NCBI GenBank assembly: GCA_946886975.1
Contig: CAMPJV010000011.1
Location: 1 to 19,967 of the forward strand
Source of the DNA: an uncultured Taibaiella sp.
GTDB taxonomy: Bacteria > Bacteroidota > Bacteroidia > Chitinophagales > Chitinophagaceae
DNA: 19,967 bases
Direction of reading: 5' to 3'
Position numbers and translations under genes: made by a program. Under the pieces are notes generated by a model. The model made no database searches, was not told where the DNA came from, and was given only the letters and a program-made list of their open reading frames with translations. Positions 7,540-15,717 of this stretch are shown in pieces. The number at the start of each line of letters is the position of its first letter. Position 1 is the stretch's first letter.

Positions 7540-8838
7540 CTGCTTCTTCAGAACAGTGAGCGGAAGCACTCCTGACTGGAGATAGTCAATATGGAATTGT
7601 TGGGTGGATCGGCCTTTGTGTTGTTCCACCCATTCTTTTTTTAAGTTCATGATGAAATCTGCCCCAACCTTGTAGCTCAATGCCTGCCCACACCAGTTCG
7701 TTACTCTTGTGATCTCTCTTTCGGCAATATCGTCTTGTCCTGGTATAGTTGCTTTCCAATATTCAATTGCTTCCTGTCTCGTCCACCCATAATAGTGAAT
7801 GCCTGCATCAATGACCAGTCTTGCTGAGCGCACAAGGTCCCACTCCCATTTGCCAAGGTATGAGTAGGGGTCCTGGTACAATCCGAAATCCTTGCCAAGA
7901 TATTCTACATAGCAGCCCCATCCTTCAAAGTTGCCCGGGTAGAGGAATAGCCGTTGTAGATCCGTCCTTTTGGAGATGGTGCTTTGCAGATGGTGACCTG
8001 GTATCGCTTCGTGCATGTACAGCCATTCCATGGCTCTTCTATTGTATCTGCCCGTAGAGAAGTTAAATTGAAATACATCCTTACCGTATGCAGTATAAGT
8101 GTGGTTAAGGTACATGCCTGGCGGAGTATGAGCACCGGCTCCCGGCCACTCCATGGCATACACCGGTGGCACCGGAAACGAGCCTGCAAACCCAGGCAGC
8201 CGCTCCCTGACCATGCTATCTATTTTTTCGAATCCTGCTACTATCTCGCGCTTATCAGTAATATAGAAGCTGTCTTGACGGAGGTGCTTATAGAAGCTTT
8301 GAAGATCTGGAAACAGCAGCTCCTTTCTTATCTTTTCGATTTCATTCGTCACCTTCGCTACCTCCTTCTTTCCCAGGGCAAATACCGCCTCTGGTGAAAT
8401 GTCGGTACTGGTAAACTTCTTGATAAAGTACCGGTACCAGTGCCTGTGATCCTTCATCTGAGCAAGTCCGTTCTCAGGAATACTTCTGCCTCCTGTCACC
8501 CATCCCTTCTCCAATTCAAGGCGGTAAAGGTTGAACGAAAGCTCATAAAGCAGGTGTTCATAGTCCGTCCTTTCCGCCAAGGACAGCTTACTCTGATCGA
8601 TCCTTTGAATTTGGGAAGACTGCTCGCGAAAAAATGTTGCTTGCTTCTCGAGCGCCGCCGCCGATGGTATCGAGTTGAAGTAATCCCTGTAGTCATATTC
8701 CACTTCCGGAACATCCAGTTGCAGGTAGCCTTTTATAAATTCCGCTTTATATCTGGCAAACGATGTGTCATCCTGCTTTCCGGAGAAAGACAATAGCCAG
8801 AGTGTGGCAATGGTGAGGGTCAGCAACGCTCTTTGCAT
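7528..8838 (-). CDS. DUF885 family protein (putative metallopeptidase)
   Basis: The 436-aa product has an N-terminal hydrophobic segment (3-19), probably a signal peptide. The DUF885 signature is present: YMHEAIPGHHLQ with HEAIPGHH at 276-283, then FEGWGCYVEYL with E305, a likely third metal ligand. The substrate is not established for most of this family; the HExxxxHH...E arrangement suggests a zinc-dependent hydrolase acting on peptides. At 436 aa it is shorter than the 550-600 aa common in the family, but both motifs are intact and the frame is clean. It starts 3 bp after the stop of the PDZ-hydrolase gene, so the two are almost surely co-transcribed. It converges on dcp with a 12-bp overlap and no visible terminator between. 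Confidence 0.92.
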   Translation of the reverse strand: MQRALLTLTIATLWLLSFSGKQDDTSFARYKAEFIKGYLQLDVPEVEYDYRDYFNSIPSAAALEKQATFFREQSSQIQRIDQSKLSLAERTDYEHLLYELSFNLYRLELEKGWVTGGRSIPENGLAQMKDHRHWYRYFIKKFTSTDISPEAVFALGKKEVAKVTNEIEKIRKELLFPDLQSFYKHLRQDSFYITDKREIVAGFEKIDSMVRERLPGFAGSFPVPPVYAMEWPGAGAHTPPGMYLNHTYTAYGKDVFQFNFSTGRYNRRAMEWLYMHEAIPGHHLQSTISKRTDLQRLFLYPGNFEGWGCYVEYLGKDFGLYQDPYSYLGKWEWDLVRSARLVIDAGIHYYGWTRQEAIEYWKATIPGQDDIAEREITRVTNWCGQALSYKVGADFIMNLKKEWVEQHKGRSTQQFHIDYLQSGVLPLTVLKKQLLS

Positions 8839-8841
8839 CTG

Positions 8842-10155
8842 CTACGATTGCTTCTTCAGCCATCCGAGAAATACCCTGCCCACTTCTCTGTTATAGCTGC
8901 CGGGGTTTGCTCTTGCTTCCTGGAAGGAGCTTGCTGTGTTCATGCCATGGTCTGCATTCTTAATGAAGGCAATAGTCGCGTCTCTGTTATAATGTTTTAT
9001 TGCTTTTACTATGAGTTCATGGTCTTCCCTGGAAGATATAAAGTCGCTTTCGCCCCATGCGAGCAATGCTTGTCCGCTATAGTCCTTCCATGCAGCAGGT
9101 ATATTAATATCATACAGCTCCTCGTTATATTTTCTTGATCTCAGATCGAACACGGAGAGGTAGTCGCTGCACGAGGCTTTCTTTCGTGCTGCCTCCTCCG
9201 TCGTCATCTTATCAATGAAATAGTAAGCTGCGCATTCACAATAGTCTTTCACGTATTCATCAGTCTCTTCCGGGGCCCACTCATATGCCTCTCCTATGGT
9301 TCTCCTTGTCTTCATCAGGTACTCCATAAAGTTCGAACCGATCGTGCCGTATGCTATGATTCCCTTTATGTCTGTCTTAGCCGCTATCAGGGGAGCCATT
9401 AACCCACCCATACTATGTCCGATTATAAAGACATCCTTTTCCGTTAGACCCTTTCGTTGCCTCAGATCTTCTATGGCTTGCACATATCCCTGCACTTCTT
9501 CATGAAATCCTACCTCGTTACAGGCCTTTCCATATCCCGCTCCATCTCCTACGCCCGGCATCTCTATCCTGATGGTAGTAAATCCTTCTCTCGCCAGTTT
9601 ATTAAGTAGCTGCAGCTCGCTGCGGTTGGTATCGAGGGGAGTGTCGAGTGAGTAGCATCCTATTCCCCCCAGGAAAACTACAATGGGCAAGCTGGTCTTG
9701 CTCTTTGGGCGTGTGATGATGATCCGCTGTATACCCGTCGCTGTTTTTGCCTGTGTGTATACTACCTCAAGATCATTGTACGACTCAAGCGGGTAAGGCT
9801 TAAAGGATGAGGTCCCGGTTACCTTTTGTTTGTTCCTGATCAGCTCGTAGCTGAATTTTGTGTTGCTCTTCTGCAAGCCCACATACTGGACAGCCTCCTG
9901 TGTGGAAGTGAATGGCTGATCATTGATCCTGACCAGCACATCTCCTTTCTGAAACCCTGCTCCCGCAGCGGTGGATCCTGGTATCACATTGTTGATAAGT
10001 ACTCCGTTCCTGCTCCCGATGCCCATGATACGGGCTACATCATCATTGATGTTCTCCATCTGAACACCAAGGAAACTTCGTCTTACGAGTTCTTGCCCGG
10101 CGCTTTCATTGATCAACATGATCACGACACAAAGTGTCACTAGCAGCTTCGTCAT
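8842..10155 (-). CDS. PDZ domain - alpha/beta hydrolase fusion, exported
   Basis: The 437-aa product starts at the ATG at 10155 (a TTG two codons earlier is less likely). After a signal peptide (about 1-20, ...NESAG-Q) comes a PDZ domain, residues ~27-112, with the typical GVLINNVIPGSTAAGAGFQKGDVLVRIN. From ~145 to the end is an alpha/beta-hydrolase: nucleophile elbow GHSMGG with Ser248, acid Asp371 in WGESDF, and base His403 in KNADHGMN. The catalytic triad is complete. PDZ plus serine hydrolase suggests an envelope esterase or peptidase that binds a peptide tail of its substrate; the substrate is unknown. It is the first gene of a unit with the DUF885 gene (3-bp gap). I see no convincing promoter; a TTTG lies 3 nt before the ATG. 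Confidence 0.92.
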   Translation of the reverse strand: MTKLLVTLCVVIMLINESAGQELVRRSFLGVQMENINDDVARIMGIGSRNGVLINNVIPGSTAAGAGFQKGDVLVRINDQPFTSTQEAVQYVGLQKSNTKFSYELIRNKQKVTGTSSFKPYPLESYNDLEVVYTQAKTATGIQRIIITRPKSKTSLPIVVFLGGIGCYSLDTPLDTNRSELQLLNKLAREGFTTIRIEMPGVGDGAGYGKACNEVGFHEEVQGYVQAIEDLRQRKGLTEKDVFIIGHSMGGLMAPLIAAKTDIKGIIAYGTIGSNFMEYLMKTRRTIGEAYEWAPEETDEYVKDYCECAAYYFIDKMTTEEAARKKASCSDYLSVFDLRSRKYNEELYDINIPAAWKDYSGQALLAWGESDFISSREDHELIVKAIKHYNRDATIAFIKNADHGMNTASSFQEARANPGSYNREVGRVFLGWLKKQS

Positions 10156-10264
10156 ATGCAAAGGATTAAGTCCTGTGTAAGTTGCTTAGAATACTATCAT
10201 GAAATCTCCCGCTGACAGGGTGGTATTTAAGAGGGCAACTTCACCAAAACACCATCGCACCGTG

Positions 10265-10292
10265 CCCAACAGCTAACGGCCAACAGCCATCC
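10265..10292. repeat. Four-unit heptamer repeat overlapping a gene end
   Basis: In steps of seven: CCCAACA, GCTAACG, GCCAACA, GCCATCC. The unit GCCAACA is the same as in the array at 19801-19842. The minus-strand stop TAG of the hydroxylase gene (10273-10275) and its last five sense codons (Met-Ala-Val-Gly-Arg) lie inside these units. Confidence 0.65.
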
Positions 10293-11316
10293 GTCGGATT
10301 TTCCTGTTCATTAGATTGAACCAGAGCGGCGGAACCATGGCTAATATCATGCTTCCAGGGTACCCCGTAGGAAGCTGCGGAGAGTTTTCGTGGTGTCGCA
10401 AAGTCTGGTACTTCCTGCTGGCGAGATAGTGGTGATCACTATGTCTGCTCAGCTCAAATAGCATCAGTCGTCCAACAATATGGTTGCTGTTCCAGCTATG
10501 CTCCGGCATAGCGCGCTCGTACTTTCCGTCAACCGTCTCTTTCCTGTAAAGACCATAATGTTCTATATAGTTCACAGTCTCCAATAGTAGAACGCCAGTG
10601 ACGGCAGCCGCCAGAAAGCACCCCAGTGCAAACCAGCCAAAGGCAAGCCCTATCAACAGGCAAAAGCCGAGTTCAACAAGCTGGTAACCGAGCATCTCGT
10701 TCTGCCACCAGCGCTTGTTCTTTTTCCTTTGTTCCTCGCTTGCTATACGCCAGGCGTTCCTATATACACCGGAAATACTCCTCAGCCAGAAGCCATACAG
10801 CGACTCCCCATAGCGGGCCGTACTCGGATCTCCCGGTGTCCCCACATGCTTATGATGCCCCCTGTTGTGTTCGATAAAGAAGTGCATGTAAAGTGATGTG
10901 GCCAAAAGGCTTTTAGCCAGTAGTTGCTCCGCAGGCTTCACCCGATGCCCCAGTTCATGCGCCACGTTTATGCCAAATACACCACATTGTAACCCCATTA
11001 CCATTACTCTGCCTGAAATGTCCCATGCCGTAAGGCCGTCCGTCTCGATGGTTGTAAGGAATAAAAACAGTGATGCGTATTGCAGTGGAACGATCACGTA
11101 CAGGAACCAGTCGTAGACCCTGTCGTTCTTAGCTATTTCGCCTTCCGCTTCATCCATATTCTGCTCACTTGGCTTGATAGCAAGCTCTATTAACGGAATA
11201 AGAATGAACGCATAAAGCACCGGCAGCCACACTATTATACCAGTTGAGGTGAAACTGATCCCCGCGCCAGCAAAGATGATCAGCGGCAAAGCATATTTAT
11301 AAGCTTTCCAGCGCAT
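10273..11316 (-). CDS. alkB: AlkB-like integral-membrane di-iron alkane hydroxylase
   Basis: The 347-aa product has the full histidine signature of membrane alkane monooxygenases: HELGH (120-124), EHNRGHHKHVGTPGDP (149-164), the NYIEHYGLYR block (249-258) and RHSDHH (291-296). Hydrophobic segments at about 9-27, 29-48, 70-90, 104-118 and 215-247 fit the multi-spanning membrane fold. The family uses O2 and rubredoxin electrons to hydroxylate terminal carbons of alkanes or related lipids. No rubredoxin or rubredoxin reductase gene is nearby, so electrons must come from elsewhere; the natural substrate may be a fatty acyl chain. The C-terminal MAVGR and stop lie in a heptamer repeat. A TATCTTAG 7/8 match to the promoter -7 sits upstream. 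The name alkB is given for family membership only. Confidence 0.92.
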   Translation of the reverse strand: MRWKAYKYALPLIIFAGAGISFTSTGIIVWLPVLYAFILIPLIELAIKPSEQNMDEAEGEIAKNDRVYDWFLYVIVPLQYASLFLFLTTIETDGLTAWDISGRVMVMGLQCGVFGINVAHELGHRVKPAEQLLAKSLLATSLYMHFFIEHNRGHHKHVGTPGDPSTARYGESLYGFWLRSISGVYRNAWRIASEEQRKKNKRWWQNEMLGYQLVELGFCLLIGLAFGWFALGCFLAAAVTGVLLLETVNYIEHYGLYRKETVDGKYERAMPEHSWNSNHIVGRLMLFELSRHSDHHYLASRKYQTLRHHENSPQLPTGYPGSMILAMVPPLWFNLMNRKIRRMAVGR

Positions 11317-11376
11317 TAGGCCACTTTAGATCATCTAAGATACAACTTAGAAAAAAGAGACTGAGCTTCACGACGG

Positions 11377-12129
11377 CTAAAACGTATAGCCTATACAAAG
11401 TCCCGTGCGTATCCCCGGAAGCGGCACCCTGCCATCTGCCTTTACGCCTGTATTGTTTACTGTAGCTGTAAACTTACTGCCCTGCACACCCATATCTTCA
11501 ATTTCGGCTTTCAGTTCTGCCTTGTCATCCGGCACCAGGTCAGAGAGATCGGTCTGGGCATTTAGATTTACTTTGAAGCTTCCGTAGCAGGGGCCGAGAA
11601 GCCACCAGTCAATTAAAAATCGCTTCCCTACGTGCCATTGAGCTCCCAGCAACAGACCGCCTGAGAACCCGGTTGCCTTGCCTGTGAAATCAATCTGTCT
11701 TTTGGTACCGTCGTCCTCGGTAAACGTATGTTGCCAGTCCATGTTAAATCCCTGGATCCGTATGAATGGGGCAATGTAGAAGCCGTTGAGCGGGCGTTTG
11801 CCAAAGTAATATCTGAATTCTGGCGTGATCGCCCAGCTGCTCATCTTGACATTGTCGATGAAATTGATGTCTATCGTATCAGCGTCAAAGGCGCTCTTGA
11901 TAGATGATTTAAAGGGTATCGAGCCCTTCGGCTGCAGCCGCAATCCCATCGCTATGGAGATATTCTCGTTTAGTCCTCGCTCGTACTGGAGAGAAAAGCT
12001 TCTTAGTGGTAGCGCAAATAGGTTAAGCTTAATGTGGTTCTTATCAAACTCTTTTGTCGTAACCTTCTCCTGTGCAAACGATTGCTGACACATTAGCATA
12101 AACGTGCCTATTATAAATATCTTCTTCAT
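11377..12129 (-). CDS. Outer-membrane beta-barrel protein (DUF3575-like)
   Basis: The 250-aa product has a signal peptide (MKKIFIIGTF..., cleavage near SFA-Q). Short amphipathic strands follow, including RYYFGKRPLNGFYIAPFIR (about 90-110), the pattern of DUF3575-like small barrels. The last residues, RTGLCIGYTF, end in the terminal aromatic typical of outer-membrane barrels recognised by BamA. No specific role is visible. The ATG at 12129 is used: an ATG at 12150 would overlap a perfect TAnnTTTG element and add seven residues before the Lys-rich signal start. It is divergent from the MBL-fold nuclease gene (118 bp between starts). Confidence 0.85.
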   Translation of the reverse strand: MKKIFIIGTFMLMCQQSFAQEKVTTKEFDKNHIKLNLFALPLRSFSLQYERGLNENISIAMGLRLQPKGSIPFKSSIKSAFDADTIDINFIDNVKMSSWAITPEFRYYFGKRPLNGFYIAPFIRIQGFNMDWQHTFTEDDGTKRQIDFTGKATGFSGGLLLGAQWHVGKRFLIDWWLLGPCYGSFKVNLNAQTDLSDLVPDDKAELKAEIEDMGVQGSKFTATVNNTGVKADGRVPLPGIRTGLCIGYTF

Positions 12130-12147
12130 AAGACGGATTGAACGAGG

Positions 12148-12155
12148 CAAATATA
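12148..12155 (-). promoter_or_regulatory. Promoter -7 element TATATTTG
   Basis: Exact TAnnTTTG on the minus strand, 18 nt upstream of the ATG at 12129. It decides the start of the beta-barrel gene, since the next upstream ATG (12150) falls inside it. No clear -33 TTTG. Confidence 0.5.
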
Positions 12156-12218
12156 GCTTCTGAAAATGCTAAATGGAAGGGATTTTACCGCCGCGTCCGT
12201 TTTGTATACGCAACCCGT

Positions 12219-12226
12219 TACATTTG
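12219..12226 (+). promoter_or_regulatory. Promoter -7 element TACATTTG
   Basis: Exact TAnnTTTG, 21 nt upstream of the ATG at 12248. A TTTG at 12201-12204 is the only -33 candidate, and its 14-nt spacing is short. The element favours 12248 over an in-frame ATG at 12173. Confidence 0.5.
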
Positions 12227-12247
12227 TTACTTCAACAACCAAGGCTT

Positions 12248-13654
12248 ATGAAGATCTCCTTCCATGGTGCCGCAAGAACGGTCACAGGCTCCAAGCATAT
12301 TGTTCATATTAGCAACGGAAAGAAGCTGCTGCTCGATTGCGGCATGTTCCAGGGCATGGGTAAGGAAACGTTTCCGCTTAACAACGAATGGGGCTTCGAA
12401 CCGACAGAGATCTCTTATGTCATTATCTCGCATGCGCACATAGATCACATAGGGCTCCTGCCCAAGCTTGTCAAAGACGGCTACAACGGAAAGATCTATT
12501 GCACAACGGCTACTGCGGATCTGATCGAGCTACTGTTGATCGATTCCGCTCATATCCAGGAGGCCGACGTGCGCTACAGCAACAAGCACCGCGAGAGAGA
12601 GGGTAGGGAGCTCATTGAGCCGTTATATACGCTTGAGGATGCCCAGGCTGTATTCCCTATGCTCGTCACTGCCGATTATAATGAAACAGTTGTGATCGAA
12701 GATGGCATCGAGCTCTTGTACACCGACTGTGGCCACATCCTTGGCAGTGCTGCAGTAAATCTGAAAATAAACGATGGCGGCAAGGACGTACGGATCACCT
12801 TCAGCGGAGATGTGGGCAGGTACAGGGACATGATCCTTCGGTCCCCGGACGTTTTTCCCCAGGCTGATTTCATCCTCCTTGAATCCACTTATGGTGACAG
12901 GTTGCACGACCTTAATGTTGTAGCCGCAGATAAGTTGCTCGATCAGGTAAAGCATACCTGCCTGGAGAAAAAAGGCAAGCTGGTTATCCCTGCATTCAGT
13001 CTCGGCCGCACACAGGAGTTATTATATCTCCTCAATCGATTGGAACTCGAGAAAAGGTTACCATCATTGAAGTATTATGTAGATAGTCCCCTCTCCATCA
13101 AAGCCACCGAGATTATTAAGGCGCATCACGAGTGCTTCAACAAGCATGTGCGTAAGCTGCTTGACAAGGATGAGGATGTCTTCAGCTTTAAGGGCCTTAC
13201 CTATATCAGGGATGTCGAGGACTCCATGGCTCTGAATGTTAGCGAAGAGCCATGCGTCATCATTTCTGCTTCAGGCATGGCAGAAGCCGGCAGAATAAAA
13301 CATCACATCAAGCACACTATTGCCGACTCAAAGAACACCATCATGTTCTCTGGCTATTGCGAGCCTAATTCCCTCGGTGGAAGGCTCAGGGAGGGAGCAG
13401 ATCAGATAAGTATTTTTGGCAAGTCATACATGGTGCGTGCGGAGATTGATGCGATCGACGCGCTTAGTGCTCATGGAGACTATGAGGATCTGTCACAGTG
13501 GCTCGCTTGTCAGGAAGAGCACCTGGTGGCAAAGCTTTTTCTCGTTCATGGGGAGTACGACGTGCAGCTCAAGTTCCGTGATCGCCTGATAAGAAAGGGC
13601 TTTAAAGATGTGGAGATCCCTGCCCAGCACCAGACCATTGGCTTAGGTCTGTAA
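12248..13654 (+). CDS. MBL-fold beta-CASP ribonuclease-like protein (CPSF73/YSH1 type)
   Basis: The 468-aa product belongs to the metallo-beta-lactamase beta-CASP group that cuts RNA. Visible metal-site motifs: HAHIDH (62-67, the HxHxDH signature), GHILGSA with His163, and FSGDVGR with Asp188. The beta-CASP insert follows from about 205 to 400: ESTYG (212-216), the FSLGRTQELL helix, the ISASGMAEAGRIKHH turn and the SAHGDY histidine. The C-terminal LVHGEYDVQLKF is the RMMBL (last beta-CASP) segment. There is no signal peptide; it is cytoplasmic. Bacterial members of this shorter type are less studied than RNase J, and the RNA targets are unknown. The start is at MKISFHGAAR, the usual beginning of the domain. 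The gene ends 9 bp before the convergent kup stop. Confidence 0.93.
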   Translation: MKISFHGAARTVTGSKHIVHISNGKKLLLDCGMFQGMGKETFPLNNEWGFEPTEISYVIISHAHIDHIGLLPKLVKDGYNGKIYCTTATADLIELLLIDSAHIQEADVRYSNKHREREGRELIEPLYTLEDAQAVFPMLVTADYNETVVIEDGIELLYTDCGHILGSAAVNLKINDGGKDVRITFSGDVGRYRDMILRSPDVFPQADFILLESTYGDRLHDLNVVAADKLLDQVKHTCLEKKGKLVIPAFSLGRTQELLYLLNRLELEKRLPSLKYYVDSPLSIKATEIIKAHHECFNKHVRKLLDKDEDVFSFKGLTYIRDVEDSMALNVSEEPCVIISASGMAEAGRIKHHIKHTIADSKNTIMFSGYCEPNSLGGRLREGADQISIFGKSYMVRAEIDAIDALSAHGDYEDLSQWLACQEEHLVAKLFLVHGEYDVQLKFRDRLIRKGFKDVEIPAQHQTIGLGL

Positions 13655-13663
13655 TGCTGATCC

Positions 13664-15673
13664 CTAATAATCCTCTACTCGCTTCAGGCTCACTTCCGAT
13701 ACTGAGGAGACGATCATAGGGTACTTCTCAAGCGTCACGTCCGACTGATCAAGGCCGAATCCTCGTTCTTCAGAAAGGCTCACGCGTTTCAGCAGGAAGT
13801 ACCCGCGCATCAGCAGTTGTTCAAAAAAGGGCAGGTCGTTGTCTCTCGAAAGGAACTTCTCCATTACAATAAACCTGAAGTCTCCCATCACATTATTCCT
13901 GCTGAGGGATTCATAGCGGCTCACCACATTCACTTCTTTGTTCTGCACCATTTCCTCCACCACCTTCCGGAACATCATCTGTATCCGGTGCTCCACCCTG
14001 AAGCCAAGCCTGAACTCCACCCGTATGATCTCATTCGGCACTATCGTCTGCACCACGTACTCCATAGTATATGGATCGTCCAGTACGTCCACGTGCACAA
14101 ACCAGTACAGGTCCGCCCGCTTCGGCTTGCGGTATAGTATAGAAAATATGATCTTATGCTCTATCTCCTTGGGGTTGTTAGCGCTCGTCAGGTACACCAG
14201 GTGGGTGGAATACTTCGGAATAGTGCGGTCATTGCTCAGCTCCTGGAGTATCGGCACATAGTCTTCCAGTCTCACAAATTCCACATACCTGTTCTTGATC
14301 TTCCGGCTTCGGTACCACACGATCATCACCGTGAATAATGCCGCACCAATGATCATGGCCACATAACCTCCGTGGGGGAACTTCTCAAGGTTCGCCACGA
14401 AGAAGGAAAGCTCTATGGTCAGGAAGACCAGCAGGTAAGCCACGATCCAAAATATAGGCACCCTCTTCACAAACATAAAGTAGGCGAACAGGCAGGAGGT
14501 CATGATCATTGTGAAGATGATCGCCAGCCCATAAGCAGCTCCCATGCTCGACGATTTCTGAAAGATCAGCACCACCGCCACACAGCCTGCAAACAACAGT
14601 AGATTAATACCCGGAATAAAGATCTGCCCTCTTTCTATAGTAGGGTAGTTGATCTTCATCCTCGGCCACAGATTCAGCTTGATGGCTTCGCTGATCAGTG
14701 TAAACGACGCCGATATCATCGCCTGGCTCGCCACTATCGCCGCCACAGTCGCTATAGCGATACCTATTATCAGGAACCATTGCGGCATCAGCGAAAAGAA
14801 TGGATTGGCAACGTCCGCGTTCCACAGCACGCCTTTGTGGTTCAGCAGCCATGCTCCCTGGCCCAGGTAGTTTAGTATAAGGCACGTCTTCACGAAAATC
14901 CAGGTATACCGGATGTTAGCTCGCCCGCAGTGTCCCATGTCCGAGTATAAGGCCTCCGCCCCTGTGGTGCACAGGAACACGCCTCCCAATATCCAGAACC
15001 CCTTCGGATACATGGTAAGCAGCTCAATGGCATGGTACGGGTTAAATGCTCTCAGCACCGCCCAGTCATCGCTGATGTGAATGATTCCCAGCACAGCAAG
15101 CATAGTAAACCAAAGCGACATAATTGGCCCGAAAGACCTCCCTATCGATGCGGTGCCAAATTGCTGGAACAGGAACAGCGCCGTCAGTATCACCAGCACT
15201 ATGTTGATGATGGTAAAGTCTCCCGCTTCATGAAAGGCCGGTATATTCCTGAGTCCCTCTATTGCCGAAGTCACAGAGATGGGCGGAGTGATCATCCCGT
15301 CCGCCAGTATCGTAGCTCCGCCCAGCATCGCCGGAAACACTGTCCATTTCCCGTGCCTCCTTATCAGTGCGAACAGGGAGAAGATGCCACCTTCACCTTT
15401 ATTGTCGGCCTTCAGTGTCAGCAGCACGTACTTCACCGTGGTTTGCAGTGTCAGCGTCCAGATAATGCAGGACAGGCTGCCTATGATCAGCAGTTCGTTT
15501 ATCTCCTTCTTATTGCATATTTCGTTTAGTACGTAGAGGGGAGATGTACCTATATCGCCGTATATAATGCCAAGTGCGATTAACAGGCCTGCAGCAGTGA
15601 GCTTATTGTGTTTTCCCACAAAAGTTGGGCGCTTTTTAAAAAGATATAGCCGCCAAAGGTAGTATATATTCAT
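13664..15673 (-). CDS. kup: Kup/TrkD family potassium transporter
   Basis: The 669-aa product is a KUP-type K+ uptake system, probably K+/H+ symport in the inner membrane. GIIYGDIGTSPLYVL (35-49) is the hallmark first-helix motif. Further family blocks are KADNKGEGGIFSLFAL and GGATILADGMITPPISVTSAIEGL. About twelve hydrophobic segments run to ~residue 465, followed by a soluble C-terminal domain (~470-669). It is slightly longer than E. coli Kup (about 620 aa), with a basic N-terminal extension MNIYYLWRLYLFKKRP; the start is supported by an AAGGTGAG Shine-Dalgarno-like stretch 5 nt before the ATG. It is convergent with the MBL-fold gene (9-bp gap) and divergent from dusB across a repeat region. 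Confidence 0.96.
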   Translation of the reverse strand: MNIYYLWRLYLFKKRPTFVGKHNKLTAAGLLIALGIIYGDIGTSPLYVLNEICNKKEINELLIIGSLSCIIWTLTLQTTVKYVLLTLKADNKGEGGIFSLFALIRRHGKWTVFPAMLGGATILADGMITPPISVTSAIEGLRNIPAFHEAGDFTIINIVLVILTALFLFQQFGTASIGRSFGPIMSLWFTMLAVLGIIHISDDWAVLRAFNPYHAIELLTMYPKGFWILGGVFLCTTGAEALYSDMGHCGRANIRYTWIFVKTCLILNYLGQGAWLLNHKGVLWNADVANPFFSLMPQWFLIIGIAIATVAAIVASQAMISASFTLISEAIKLNLWPRMKINYPTIERGQIFIPGINLLLFAGCVAVVLIFQKSSSMGAAYGLAIIFTMIMTSCLFAYFMFVKRVPIFWIVAYLLVFLTIELSFFVANLEKFPHGGYVAMIIGAALFTVMIVWYRSRKIKNRYVEFVRLEDYVPILQELSNDRTIPKYSTHLVYLTSANNPKEIEHKIIFSILYRKPKRADLYWFVHVDVLDDPYTMEYVVQTIVPNEIIRVEFRLGFRVEHRIQMMFRKVVEEMVQNKEVNVVSRYESLSRNNVMGDFRFIVMEKFLSRDNDLPFFEQLLMRGYFLLKRVSLSEERGFGLDQSDVTLEKYPMIVSSVSEVSLKRVEDY

Positions 15674-15717
15674 TACGGCTCACCTTGTTATAGACTATTT
15701 TAATACCGCCTCGCGCT

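Noticed and set aside
15032..15529. Plus-strand open frame of 165 codons opposite kup
   Set aside because: Its product is rich in Gln, Arg and His with no fold-like pattern; the minus frame is a clear Kup transporter.
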